Shown here in pieces: positions 18,093-28,372 of a stretch of DNA of 41,904 nt. Origin of the DNA: Candidatus Thorarchaeota archaeon (GTDB lineage Archaea > Asgardarchaeota > Thorarchaeia > Thorarchaeales > Thorarchaeaceae). The DNA lies in assembly GCA_004524565.1 (NCBI GenBank), contig SDNZ01000008.1, forward strand, positions 1 through 41,904, written 5' to 3'. The position numbers and the translations under genes are program-made. Each line of letters opens with the position of its first letter. Within the stretch, counting starts at the first letter, position 1. A model generated the notes under the pieces. The model did not search any database. It worked only from the letters and a program-made list of their open reading frames with translations, and had not been told where the DNA came from.

Positions 18093-18737
18093 TTGGAGGA
18101 GAATCTTACTGGGAGTGAGAGACTAGTGAATACTCGAGTGCTACTTGTTGATGATGATGTAGATTTGCTAGATATATCAAGGATACTTTTGCGCCAGACA
18201 GAGCCTACGTTGGAAATTATAGTAGCAGATTCTGTGAAGTGTGCTCTGCAAAAAATAGAACGTGAAGAATTTGATATCATTATAGCAGATTACCTGATGC
18301 CAGATTCGACAGGACTTGATTTATTGGAAGCACTACGGTCGGGTGGAGATGATACAGGGTTTATCATCTGGACAGGTCATTCAAGTGAAGATGTTGTGAT
18401 TAAAGCACTGAACTTAGGAGCAGATCATTACATCATTAAAGGACCAGACACCAAAGAACAATTCAAAACAATCCAAAGCACGATTACAAAGATACTTGCT
18501 CGTAAGGAATGTTCTCAAATGAAAATGATTCCTCAGAAAGTTGTAGGTGAATTCATACACAAACTATCTCATGATGTAATTGGAATTCTGCAAAACATAA
18601 TGGGGTACGCAACACTGTTGAGTGACGAATTCGATAAGTCATACATTGAAGGAATTGCTAGACTTACCACAAAATTGAATGCTCGAATGAAGACTGCAGT
18701 GTTAGATGTTGATAGTGGTGAGCTTACTAAGAAGTAG
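18093..18737 (+). CDS. Response-regulator receiver domain fused to a DHp/HisKA-like helical segment, no ATPase domain
   Basis: LLVDDDVDLLD...IIIADYLMPD...IIWTGHSSE...YIIKGPD (REC signature residues), then FIHKLSHDVIGILQNIMGYATLLSDE resembling an H-box helix. TTG start or GTG 18126. Confidence 0.8.
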   Translation: MEENLTGSERLVNTRVLLVDDDVDLLDISRILLRQTEPTLEIIVADSVKCALQKIEREEFDIIIADYLMPDSTGLDLLEALRSGGDDTGFIIWTGHSSEDVVIKALNLGADHYIIKGPDTKEQFKTIQSTITKILARKECSQMKMIPQKVVGEFIHKLSHDVIGILQNIMGYATLLSDEFDKSYIEGIARLTTKLNARMKTAVLDVDSGELTKK

Positions 18738-18744
18738 GGATATT

Positions 18745-19845
18745 TTACATGAACTCAGTGAGACATAACTGCTCTGAAACCTCAGTTAATTGAGATACCT
18801 TCACACCAATTAATCGCACTGATTTATTGTGGTTCCTTTTCTGCTCAAAAAGATCAATTGCTACTTTTTGTAATAATGAAGTGTCATCAGACTCCACAGG
18901 TATACTTCTACTTCGTTGAATGGTCGAATAATCGCTATAACGCACCTTTACGGTTACAGTTCTAAATCTGAGTGCTTTGTTTACTAATTTATCACCTATT
19001 CTTTTGCACATCTTTTCCAGAGATTCATGAAGATAGTTCACATTCTCAGGTTCAACATCTTCCATGAATGTTCTATCTTTGCTTATCGATTTCCGGATTC
19101 GAGGTCCATTGTCAATAATTGGTCGCTCATCAAAACCTCTTGCCCGACGGTGTATCCACACTGAACCACGACCCATCGCAGGCCATAGTTCAGGAATTGT
19201 CATTCGCTGAATTTGACCTAATGTTTCAATCCCGAATTTTTGAAGACGTTCAGTTGTCTTCCGTCCAACTCCATTCAATGCATCGACTGGGAGAGGTTCC
19301 AGGAATTTTTCTACATCAAGAGGATCGGGTCCTACTAGAGTAATACCTCGTGGCTTATTCATACCAGTGGCAATTTTAGCTACAGACATGTTAGGAGCAA
19401 TTCCAATTGAACAGGGCAATGAAGTTCGTACTCGAATCTCTTCTTGAATCTCAAGAGCCAGATCACGAGGACTGTCATAAAGCTGAACTGCTTCACTAAC
19501 ATCGATGTATGCTTCGTCGATACTTGCTCTTCTTACGCTTCCACCATCTGCAAATTCTCTAAGTATCTCCATAAATTCATCAGAAGCTATACTGTAATTC
19601 TCAAACGAACCACCAACAAATATGGCTTCAGGACATAATCGATAAGCTTGGGATACAGGCATCCCAGAATGGATACCTTTTGCCCGAGCTTCATATGATG
19701 CTGCTCTAACAACCCCGCGACCAGTTCCTTTCTTCGGATCATGACCTACACAAACAGCTTGACCCACTAGTTCAGGATGATTCCGGTATTGTTCCACAGA
19801 AGCAAAAAATGCGTCCATGTCTATATGCATAATCCAACGAAACAA
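18745..19845 (-). CDS. dinB: Y-family DNA polymerase IV (DinB/Dbh/Dpo4-like)
   Basis: MHIDMDAFFASVEQYRNHPELVGQAVCVG...RAASYEARAKGIHSGMP...RASIDEAYIDVS...PCSIGIAPNMSVAKIATGMNKP. Confidence 0.95.
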   Translation of the reverse strand: MFRWIMHIDMDAFFASVEQYRNHPELVGQAVCVGHDPKKGTGRGVVRAASYEARAKGIHSGMPVSQAYRLCPEAIFVGGSFENYSIASDEFMEILREFADGGSVRRASIDEAYIDVSEAVQLYDSPRDLALEIQEEIRVRTSLPCSIGIAPNMSVAKIATGMNKPRGITLVGPDPLDVEKFLEPLPVDALNGVGRKTTERLQKFGIETLGQIQRMTIPELWPAMGRGSVWIHRRARGFDERPIIDNGPRIRKSISKDRTFMEDVEPENVNYLHESLEKMCKRIGDKLVNKALRFRTVTVKVRYSDYSTIQRSRSIPVESDDTSLLQKVAIDLFEQKRNHNKSVRLIGVKVSQLTEVSEQLCLTEFM

Positions 19846-19995
19846 CTGGTCGACCTATTCTGTATACAGAGTGTTTTTACTTCTCGATTTCTGAATACCG
19901 ATATCCAAAGAAGCGTACAATAATGGTAGGGAGAGTTCACCGAATCTAATAGTTCTCTTGATTAAGAGATTGGTTTACATCCTAGAGAAGACTAT

Positions 19996-22350
19996 ATGGG
20001 TAAAATTCAAAGCGAGTACAATCTCAGCAAGAGATTGCGTTCACGAGTGATACTTCTGATGACAGACACGCCTCAAAATAACTCACACTCAGAACTCAGC
20101 AATGAGGAACAAGCTTTACGATACAGAGCTTTAGTTGAATCAATGAACGATGGATTTGGTGTCATTGATAATGACAAAATCTTCACTTATGTCAATGCAC
20201 GATTTGCAAGCATCTTAGGCTATACACCTAAGGATGTGATTGGGAAACATATCACTGATTTTCTTGACGAGAATAATAGGAAGATTCTGCGGGAAAATAT
20301 TCGAAGACGGTCAGAAGGTCAATCAACGCAATATGAGTTAGAGTGGACAAAGAAGAACGGTGAGGTAGTCCCAACGATTGTATCTGGAGCACCACTAATA
20401 GGTGAGGATGGTGAGATTCAGGGATCATTTGCAGTGATGACGGATATCACAGAAATCAGACAATCTCGAGTGGCATTAGAAGAAAGCTCTGAGATGATGA
20501 AGACTATTTTCGAAGAATCGCAGAGTGGTATCGAATTATTTGACGAGAACGGAATATTGATCACTGCAAATAAAGCGGCTCTGAATATTGGAGGTATATC
20601 CAATATTCAGGATATCATTGGATTCAGTCTTTTTGATGATCCCAATCTTCCAAGTGATATTAAGGCTCAACTCATCAGGGGCGAAAGAGTTTCGTTTGAG
20701 AGCGAGTTTGATTTTGATAAAGTGAAGGAAGCAGGATTGTATAAAACTAGTCGTTCAGGGAAAATCGTTCTTGATTCTTTTATCACACCTTTGAAAACTG
20801 AAAATGGAACCAGTGGGGGAATCAGAGGATACCTTAGTCAATTGTTCGAGAAAACAGAACATCGAAGAGTTCAGGAAGCACTAGTAGATACTGAAAAGCG
20901 ATACCAACTCCTTGCAGAAAATGTTAGTGACGTGATATTTACTTCAGATCTTGAGCTCAATCTAACATATCTGAGTACTTCAATCGAGCTTCTTCTGGGA
21001 TACACAAGTGATGAGTTACTGGGCATTTCTTTAATCGAGTTAATGGCTCCAGAGTCGGTATGGATTGCAATAGAAGCCATTCGCAATGCTCTGGAATCAG
21101 AAAAGAAGTCAGAGAAACCGCACTCAAGAGGAGAAGCACCGCCTTTAGAGCTTCGACTGAAGAAGAAAAATGGAGCTCTTGTATGGGTAGAAGTCACAAG
21201 AACATTCATGCGTGACGAGAATGATATACCAATTGGAGTACTAGGTGTTGCAAGAAACATAGAAGAGCGGAAACTCGCTCAAGTAACTCTGATTAATTCT
21301 GAGTTAAAGTATAGAACCCTTGTTGATCAATCTTTTCAGGGAATTATGATTGTTCAAGCACTACCACTGAAAATCCTTTATACTAATCCAGCCTTTGCAG
21401 GATTTCTTGAATACAGTGTAGAAGAAGTGTTAGTATTCTCACCATCAGAAATTCAAAACCTTATTCATCCTGAAGACCTTGATACAGTGATGAGTAGGCT
21501 TCAGAACCTTATGGCGGGAGATGAGCCTAAGAGAGACCCCATGCCAATACGAATTTTTCAAAAAGACGGAGATATGCAATGGTTGGAGATGTTTGGACGA
21601 AAAGTAGAATTTGATGGCAGGTCTGCAATTCAACTAGTTGCTATGAACGTCACAGACAGACTTAACGCTGAAAGAAGTATACGAACACAGAAAGAGCGTG
21701 CTATGCTTTACTTGGATCTCATGTCTCATGATTTCCGGAATCAACTCCAGATCATTCTAGGAAGTACAATGGTCATGGAAGCAAGACTTACAGACCCAGA
21801 TGATAGACGAATACTAGGTCAAGTAGTGTCTGCTGTAGAAAGATGTCAGCGAATGATATCTAAGGCAAAGGTCACGGAACCACTAATGTCAGTACCTCTG
21901 AGACCTACAAAACTTGCTCCAATACTTGAGTCTGTTGTGATGGCTCAGATGGATCTATACAAAGATGCTGACATTGCAATCACTCTGAAAGATGCAGATG
22001 CAATCATTGAAGCAGATGACTTCTTGGAACAACTCTTTTCAAACCTAATCGAAAATGCAATAGAGCACAATCCTAGAGCAGAAAGACAGGTTTGGGTACA
22101 ACTTCGCAAGAATGGTGAAGGATACGAGATTTCAATAGCGGACAATGGAGCAGGAATCTCAGAATCTCTCAAACGGGAGATATTTGATGTTTCTAGAAGA
22201 TATGGTGGTATTGGTCTACATCAGTCAAAACAAATCTGCGATAAATATGGTGGACGTATTAGTGTGCGAGACCGTGTCCCTGATCACCCAAATCAAGGTG
22301 TAGAATTCGTTGTTTGGATTCCAAGGCACCGGGGAATAAATTCTAATTAA
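19996..22350 (+). CDS. Multi-PAS sensor histidine kinase
   Basis: About four PAS/PAC repeats, H-box YLDLMSHDFRNQLQ, N-box NLIENAIEHN, DNGAGI, GGIGLHQSKQI. Confidence 0.9.
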   Translation: MGKIQSEYNLSKRLRSRVILLMTDTPQNNSHSELSNEEQALRYRALVESMNDGFGVIDNDKIFTYVNARFASILGYTPKDVIGKHITDFLDENNRKILRENIRRRSEGQSTQYELEWTKKNGEVVPTIVSGAPLIGEDGEIQGSFAVMTDITEIRQSRVALEESSEMMKTIFEESQSGIELFDENGILITANKAALNIGGISNIQDIIGFSLFDDPNLPSDIKAQLIRGERVSFESEFDFDKVKEAGLYKTSRSGKIVLDSFITPLKTENGTSGGIRGYLSQLFEKTEHRRVQEALVDTEKRYQLLAENVSDVIFTSDLELNLTYLSTSIELLLGYTSDELLGISLIELMAPESVWIAIEAIRNALESEKKSEKPHSRGEAPPLELRLKKKNGALVWVEVTRTFMRDENDIPIGVLGVARNIEERKLAQVTLINSELKYRTLVDQSFQGIMIVQALPLKILYTNPAFAGFLEYSVEEVLVFSPSEIQNLIHPEDLDTVMSRLQNLMAGDEPKRDPMPIRIFQKDGDMQWLEMFGRKVEFDGRSAIQLVAMNVTDRLNAERSIRTQKERAMLYLDLMSHDFRNQLQIILGSTMVMEARLTDPDDRRILGQVVSAVERCQRMISKAKVTEPLMSVPLRPTKLAPILESVVMAQMDLYKDADIAITLKDADAIIEADDFLEQLFSNLIENAIEHNPRAERQVWVQLRKNGEGYEISIADNGAGISESLKREIFDVSRRYGGIGLHQSKQICDKYGGRISVRDRVPDHPNQGVEFVVWIPRHRGINSN

Positions 22351-23302
22351 TCTGTTTTGAATATGAATCGAAGAAATCGGTCAAGTCTATGTTCCCGCCA
22401 CTTATGATTACTCCAACTATAGATCCCGAAAGACTCTTCCCCTTTTTTAAAAGGCCAGCAAGAGAAACCGCTCCGGATGGCTCCACTACTAATTTCATCC
22501 TTTCCCAGAATAGTCTCATAGCATCTACTATTTCCTGTTCGGACACTAAGATAATTTCATCAACGTGTTTCTTGATAGCTTCGAATGTCAGTTGCCCGAG
22601 TTGCGTTCGCAGTCCGTCAGCAATAGTATTGGGATATTCACTGGGGAAGATCTTGTTAGCTTTGAATGAGCGATATGCATCATCTGCATTTTGAGGTTCT
22701 ACTCCGATGACCTTTGAATCCGGAAAAAGCCCCTTTGTTGTGATTGCAGTACCGCTTAAGAGACCTCCTCCTCCGACTGGAGCAAAAACGTAATCGAGTT
22801 TGCCTACCTCCTCGATAAGTTCTAGGGCTGCAGTGCCAGCTCCTGCGATTATCCTGTGATCATTATAGGGATGAATCAAGGTATATCCATGTTTTTCTAC
22901 AAGTTCGCTTGCAACAGCAGCACGACTTTCAGTTGAGTTCTCGCAGAATACTATCTCAGCTCCATATTCTCTTGTAGCAGCAACTTTTACTTTTGGAGAG
23001 TTGTTTGGCATCACTATTGTTGCTTTCACCTCCAACATTCTTGCTGCTAATGCTAGTGCTTGAGCATGGTTACCTGAACTGTGAGCAACAACTCCCTTCT
23101 GTTTCTCTTCCTCGGTCAATTGAGAGACTGTGTTTAGAGCACCTCTAAATTTGAAAGCACCTACTCTCTGAAAATTCTCGCACTTGATGTATACTGTACA
23201 ATCAGTCATTCCATTAATTGTGGTTGAAGTCATAATTGGAGTCTTCACAATATGGTCCTTTATCCGATCATATGCTTGTCGAATATCAGAGAGTTCCATC
23301 AT
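22343..23302 (-). CDS. Threonine/serine dehydratase family (PLP-dependent, fold type II)
   Basis: QRVGAFKFRGALN (PLP Lys), SSGNHAQALALAARM, GGGGLLSG, VEPSGAVSLAG. Confidence 0.88.
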   Translation of the reverse strand: MMELSDIRQAYDRIKDHIVKTPIMTSTTINGMTDCTVYIKCENFQRVGAFKFRGALNTVSQLTEEEKQKGVVAHSSGNHAQALALAARMLEVKATIVMPNNSPKVKVAATREYGAEIVFCENSTESRAAVASELVEKHGYTLIHPYNDHRIIAGAGTAALELIEEVGKLDYVFAPVGGGGLLSGTAITTKGLFPDSKVIGVEPQNADDAYRSFKANKIFPSEYPNTIADGLRTQLGQLTFEAIKKHVDEIILVSEQEIVDAMRLFWERMKLVVEPSGAVSLAGLLKKGKSLSGSIVGVIISGGNIDLTDFFDSYSKQIN

Positions 23303-23411
23303 GTATAGGGATTGAGAAGAAGTCCAGAAAAGCCTTGCCTTGGGAATTCGAAACCCTTAACCCTCTGTTTGCAATTCGTTAAGAAAGTTAGTTCAAGTAG
23401 GTGAAAGTAAC

Positions 23412-24143
23412 GTGTTGGGAAAATATCTAAGATCAACGATAGATTACATTCGGTTGCTAGTTATCATCGTGATTCTATCACTTCTAGCCATCTTCGTATT
23501 TACTTCGAACTCAAATCCCTGGTTTCTGTCGTCATCAGGAATTATTGTAATTCTAGCTCTAATCAATTATATTGATCTAAGGGGTGGTAGCTGGGGTAAA
23601 TTCTCATTATTGATGTTCATTGGAATGATTTGTGGATTCATTGGAGATTTGCTAATGGCAGGTATCTTTTACATTACACCAATCGCTATCCTGAATGGAG
23701 TAATTCTGTTCGGTATTGGTCATGTCATATATCTAGTGGGACTCAAAGATAGGTCTCCATTGCTACGAAAGAAAGGTGAAGGACTCATCATTAGGAATCT
23801 GCTAATCTGGATTGTTTGCATTGTCCTTGTTTTGCTCCTCTTCTTCTTTACGGTCTTTAATCCTTCAGCGCTTGAATTAAGCATCGGTCTCTTAGGTTAT
23901 GGAATATTACTGGTTACAGTATTGGGATTTGCATTGACAAAATGGTTTGATGAATTTCCAATTGCATTTAGAATATTGATCTTTGTAGGATTCCTAATGT
24001 TCATCTTCTCAGATTGGTTGATTGGTGTTCATGAAATGACTGACCCCACCTTTCTAAGTGGTCCATGGGTAGGCATAACGTACATTTTCGCACAATTGCC
24101 AATTCATATCTCAGTATTTCTAGGTGCTAGAGCATCCGAGTAG
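23412..24143 (+). CDS. YhhN-family (lysoplasmalogenase-like) membrane protein
   Basis: Multi-TM ORF with CGFIGDLLM, GIGHVIYL and FSDWLIGV motifs at typical YhhN spacing. Confidence 0.55.
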   Translation: MLGKYLRSTIDYIRLLVIIVILSLLAIFVFTSNSNPWFLSSSGIIVILALINYIDLRGGSWGKFSLLMFIGMICGFIGDLLMAGIFYITPIAILNGVILFGIGHVIYLVGLKDRSPLLRKKGEGLIIRNLLIWIVCIVLVLLLFFFTVFNPSALELSIGLLGYGILLVTVLGFALTKWFDEFPIAFRILIFVGFLMFIFSDWLIGVHEMTDPTFLSGPWVGITYIFAQLPIHISVFLGARASE

Positions 24144-24151
24144 ACAGATTA

Positions 24152-24655
24152 TTGGTGAAAATTGTGAAGGAAATTAGAAGGAAGGAAAAAGCAATAGAAA
24201 GTAAAGAGGAAATGATATCGATTCTGGAGAAGGCAAAATACATCACGATTGCAATGTGTCAAGATGATGTTCCATATCTGGTGACTCTAAGTCACGGGTA
24301 TGATAGAGAAAAGAACTGCATCTATTTCCACTGTGCCCGTGAAGGAAAAAAAGTTGATATTCTTTCCGAGCATAATACTGTCTGGGGACAGGCAATCGAG
24401 GATTATGGGTATATAGAAGGAGCATGTGACCATCTCTATGCAACCACCCAATTCAAGGGTCAGGTAGTTTTCATCGAAGACACTCAAGAGAAGGAGCATG
24501 CTCTTCGAATCATGATTAATTCCCTTGAATCAAATCCTCAAGCAGTTATTGACAGTCAGATTACTGAGAAGTCCGTACAGCGTGTTCACATCGGGCGTAT
24601 CGATATCGCGTTTATGAGTGGGAAGAAAGCCAAGGAGATCATTATTCAACTATAG
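24152..24655 (+). CDS. Pyridoxamine 5'-phosphate oxidase-like flavin-nucleotide-binding protein
   Basis: YITIAMCQDDVPYLVTLSHGYDREKNCIYFHCAREGKKVDIL. Confidence 0.75.
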   Translation: MVKIVKEIRRKEKAIESKEEMISILEKAKYITIAMCQDDVPYLVTLSHGYDREKNCIYFHCAREGKKVDILSEHNTVWGQAIEDYGYIEGACDHLYATTQFKGQVVFIEDTQEKEHALRIMINSLESNPQAVIDSQITEKSVQRVHIGRIDIAFMSGKKAKEIIIQL

Positions 24656-25049
24656 AGTTTGAAAGGTTCTTGAGTATTATCAAAGCCTCTTGTACTCTCT
24701 GCTGTGGAACAAAGAGATGATCATGATAGTAAGCAGATACAACATTCGTAGTAATTCCTGCATCAGCCAATATACCTGTAACTTTAGCAAGAAGACCAAC
24801 TGCTTCCAAATCTGAGTGTACTGTGAGCGAGATTAGACTCCAGACACTCTCATAGGGAAGAGAGTGTGCTTCTGCTATTTCTTTCGTCAAAATCACTGTA
24901 ATAGCCTCAGCTTCTCTATAGACCAATATAGGAGATGAACCAAGGGTCTCCAAGGTCTCTCCCGATATTTTTGTAAAAATAAATGAACCAGGTACTTGAA
25001 CTGGTTCCATATTTTTGAGAAGAAAACTTAGATCTCGATATCCTGACAT
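24642..25049 (-). CDS. ACT-domain protein
   Basis: LISLTVHSDLEAVGLLAKVTGILADAGITTNVVSAYYHDHLFVP matches the ACT-type fold pattern. Confidence 0.7.
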   Translation of the reverse strand: MSGYRDLSFLLKNMEPVQVPGSFIFTKISGETLETLGSSPILVYREAEAITVILTKEIAEAHSLPYESVWSLISLTVHSDLEAVGLLAKVTGILADAGITTNVVSAYYHDHLFVPQQRVQEALIILKNLSNSIVE

Positions 25050-25055
25050 AATATC

Positions 25056-25571
25056 TCACTCTACCTTATTCCCATATATTTCCCACGATACGATATCTTC
25101 TAGAGGGAATCTGGAACTACTTCGCTCTTGATCACCATAGCCAACAGAGATTGAACATATCACCCTAAGTTCATCAGGAATCCCAAGAAGTTCCTTGAAC
25201 TTGGGTTCGATATCGGTGTCTCTGATACCCATCCAGCATGTATTAAGCCCCTCATAATGAGCTGCCAATAACATATTTTGAACCGCGTTGTGAGGATCAG
25301 CAAGATGGTATCTACTATGCTTTGCAGGGTCGCCAAGAACAACAATAACCACAGGAGATTCCGCCATGAATCGTCCATAATCATGAACCTCAGCGAATTT
25401 CTTTCTCATATTTTCATCTCGAACGACCACAAAATGCCAAGGCTGTTTATTGGAGGCTGAAGGAGCCCATCTTCCTGCTTGGAGAATCGTATGAATCTTC
25501 TCCATTTCTACTTCAGTCGATTTGTACTTTCGAATACTTCTCCGTTCTCGGATTGCTTTTATTACATCCAT
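25056..25571 (-). CDS. Nitroreductase family protein
   Basis: MDVIKAIRERRSIRKYKS...APSASNKQPWHFVVV...GLNTCWMGI. Confidence 0.9.
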   Translation of the reverse strand: MDVIKAIRERRSIRKYKSTEVEMEKIHTILQAGRWAPSASNKQPWHFVVVRDENMRKKFAEVHDYGRFMAESPVVIVVLGDPAKHSRYHLADPHNAVQNMLLAAHYEGLNTCWMGIRDTDIEPKFKELLGIPDELRVICSISVGYGDQERSSSRFPLEDIVSWEIYGNKVE

Positions 25572-25619
25572 GGTGATTCAATCATATAGTGCTAAACGGT
25601 AATTTGAAACCTATGGTTC

Positions 25620-27140
25620 ATGACAAAAAGTAGCCGAAATCACAAACCTAAAAGGCGCTACAAAGCTGCGCTCGCTATCAGACTTAGACTGGAGTGGTTA
25701 TTGATTCTTAAAACTCAGCGGAGAGAACTCACTAGTGTGGGGGTTGACATAGGCTCATCCACAAGTCATGTTGTTTTCAGCAAAATTGTTCTGGAAAAGA
25801 ATACAAAGGTTCCAACTGAGAAATTTGAGATTGTTGATAGAAAGATACTCCACTCCGGACCGATTCATCTTACTCCATTCAAAGATCAATACAATGTTGA
25901 TTTCCAAGCCCTTAAAGAACTCTTACTAGAGGATTACAGAGAAGCAGGAATTACTGTGTCCGATATTGATACGGGAGCAGTAATCATAACTGGAGAAACA
26001 GCCAAGAAAGAAAATGCTGAGTGGATCGTTAACGAACTAGCTGGAGAAACAGGGAAGTTTGTAGCAGCAACAGCAGGACCAAATTTTGAATCTGTACTAG
26101 CAGCATACGGATCAGGAGCAGTTACTAGATCTGCATTATCTGGAAAGACTATTATGAACATTGACGTTGGGGGAGGATCTTCCAACATTGCTGTTTGCAA
26201 GGAAGGAAGAGTTGCTGCCACAGCCGCTATTAATGTCGGTGGGCGATTGATTGCCACAGATGAGAACAATATCATAGTCAGATTAGAGGATACAGGAAAA
26301 GAGCTGGCAGCTCTGATTGGTATTCATCTCCAACTGGGTCAGATTCTCGATGATGATAGTAAACAACGAATTGCAGATGCCCTTGCTGAAGCACTTATAG
26401 AGAGCATACAAGGAAAGAATGAGTTAGAAACAACAAGACTGCTAATGATGACCCCACCTCTCGATTTCACTGAAGACCTTGATGAGATCACATTTTCCGG
26501 TGGTGTTGCAGAATTCATCTACGGGATTGAAGGAAGCAATTTCAATGACCTTGGTCTCATTCTTGCTCAGTCAATTAGTGTTCGAGCCCTAGCAGCTAAT
26601 CTGCAAATTGGAGAACCGGAACAGAGGATTCGTGCTACTGTAATCGGAGCAGGGCATTTTAGTCTTCAAGTGAGTGGCTCGACAACCTTCCTATCATCAG
26701 GTCTCGATTATCCGATACGAAACCTTCCAGTTGTTGTTCCTCACACACCAAAACGGAAAGCATCAGCTGAAAGCATCAAGAAAGCAATAACTGATGCGTT
26801 GAAGAGATTTGACCTTAAAGAAGGAGAAGACAAGATGATTCTCTCGTTCGTTGATGCAGTAAGACCCTCGTACGAAAACCTGATGGAATTCTCAAAGGGT
26901 GTTGTTGCAGCATTACCCAATATGGTTGCCAAGAAAGAGCCAATTATGATGTGCTTTGACACGGATATCGGTAACTCTGTCGGAAACATCATGAAACGTG
27001 AAACAGGAATTGAAAATGAGATTCTATCCATTGATGAGATCTCATTGAAGGAAGGCGACTTTGTAGATATTGGAGCACCTATAATCGAAGATGTTGTAGT
27101 TCCAGTTGTTGTAAAGACCTTGGTGTTTGATTCGGATTAG
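25620..27140 (+). CDS. eutA: EutA-like ethanolamine ammonia-lyase reactivating ATPase
   Basis: TSVGVDIGSSTSHVVFSKI...DTGAVIITGETAKKENA...VAATAGPNFESVLAAYGSGA...NIDVGGGSSNIAV; actin-like ATPase and EutA motifs. Confidence 0.85.
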   Translation: MTKSSRNHKPKRRYKAALAIRLRLEWLLILKTQRRELTSVGVDIGSSTSHVVFSKIVLEKNTKVPTEKFEIVDRKILHSGPIHLTPFKDQYNVDFQALKELLLEDYREAGITVSDIDTGAVIITGETAKKENAEWIVNELAGETGKFVAATAGPNFESVLAAYGSGAVTRSALSGKTIMNIDVGGGSSNIAVCKEGRVAATAAINVGGRLIATDENNIIVRLEDTGKELAALIGIHLQLGQILDDDSKQRIADALAEALIESIQGKNELETTRLLMMTPPLDFTEDLDEITFSGGVAEFIYGIEGSNFNDLGLILAQSISVRALAANLQIGEPEQRIRATVIGAGHFSLQVSGSTTFLSSGLDYPIRNLPVVVPHTPKRKASAESIKKAITDALKRFDLKEGEDKMILSFVDAVRPSYENLMEFSKGVVAALPNMVAKKEPIMMCFDTDIGNSVGNIMKRETGIENEILSIDEISLKEGDFVDIGAPIIEDVVVPVVVKTLVFDSD

Positions 27141-27160
27141 TTTCAATCGACCTAGTATCA

Positions 27161-28372
27161 CTATTTTCTCGATAACAGTTTTCGAACTTTAGAAACAAGT
27201 AGATAATCTACGGGAATAGTGATGACTTCATCGCGTTGCCGAATTGGTTTTTCAGGTGTTATCTGAATGGGTACTTCCTTCCTCTCTGTTTCCCACCACA
27301 TAAAAGACCTATCACCTTGCCAGACTCGCTCAGATTGAATGGTCTGCGGATGATGATATCTTACCATAAGTAATCCTATGATTTGTATAATCGGAATTGG
27401 GATTGGTAGAGCTATGGAAAAACCAAAAATGTAGAGTAGACCACCCGAACTCATCGAGATGAGTATCGGAAAGTAACTACTGAAAACAGCCATAGCTATC
27501 AGTCTTTGCTGCGTAATTGATTTCCTGAGGTATCTATAGACATCCCGCACAAAGGCAAAATGGAATGTCAAAAAAAAAGCAGCAAATGGAATATTACCGA
27601 ATATCGTGACCGTACAGCCAAGGTATGAAGTGTACAATTCAGGCAGGACCATTGAATAAATCCCCAGACCATAATCCATCATGAAACTAGAGTAATAGTA
27701 ACGACCCAACCAATCATAATAATCGAGTTGGATTATATACGGAGCAAAACAGAGAAACAACCAGAAAATAGTACTCAATAGTTTCTCCCTAGTCAGATTG
27801 AATTTCGATTCTAATTCGATATCCCTCGCGGAGTAATAATGCAGCTCGGGAGGTACAGATATTCTTGTAGCTTGTCGTAAGACCAGTGGGAGTACAATGA
27901 ACACACCGAATACTAATGTCGGATATAACAACAGATTATTGTATAAATTCCAGAAATCCTCATTAAAGACCCCAATCAGTTGAAAGCCAGATTGCATTAA
28001 ATTGATCAACATACCTAAAGCTATGAAATAGATTGCAGCTGAGAAACCGACTCCGCGTATCCAGTAGGATTTGCTCAACGGAGCTCTTGCGAGTTTATAG
28101 CTATAGAATACACCTGGAAATGCAATGACACAACCAAGAATGAAATTGCGAAGATAGACTCCAAGAATTGAAAAAACAGAGGAGAAATCCGTTAGGGCTA
28201 TTATTACATTTGATACGGGTGTGAATAGGAATCCACTTGTTGGAAGTAAAAGGATCTGTGATATATCACTACAGTTTATTCTAAGTGGGAAAATTAAGAC
28301 AAAGAGAACTTTCAGTAGATAGTTAGCCCATTCTGGAAGACCTCTACCTAGTTCTGGCATTATCCCCATCAA
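27161..28372 (-). CDS. Polytopic membrane protein of unknown function
   Basis: Long hydrophobic ORF with multiple TM segments. Confidence 0.6.
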   Translation of the reverse strand: MMGIMPELGRGLPEWANYLLKVLFVLIFPLRINCSDISQILLLPTSGFLFTPVSNVIIALTDFSSVFSILGVYLRNFILGCVIAFPGVFYSYKLARAPLSKSYWIRGVGFSAAIYFIALGMLINLMQSGFQLIGVFNEDFWNLYNNLLLYPTLVFGVFIVLPLVLRQATRISVPPELHYYSARDIELESKFNLTREKLLSTIFWLFLCFAPYIIQLDYYDWLGRYYYSSFMMDYGLGIYSMVLPELYTSYLGCTVTIFGNIPFAAFFLTFHFAFVRDVYRYLRKSITQQRLIAMAVFSSYFPILISMSSGGLLYIFGFSIALPIPIPIIQIIGLLMVRYHHPQTIQSERVWQGDRSFMWWETERKEVPIQITPEKPIRQRDEVITIPVDYLLVSKVRKLLSRK

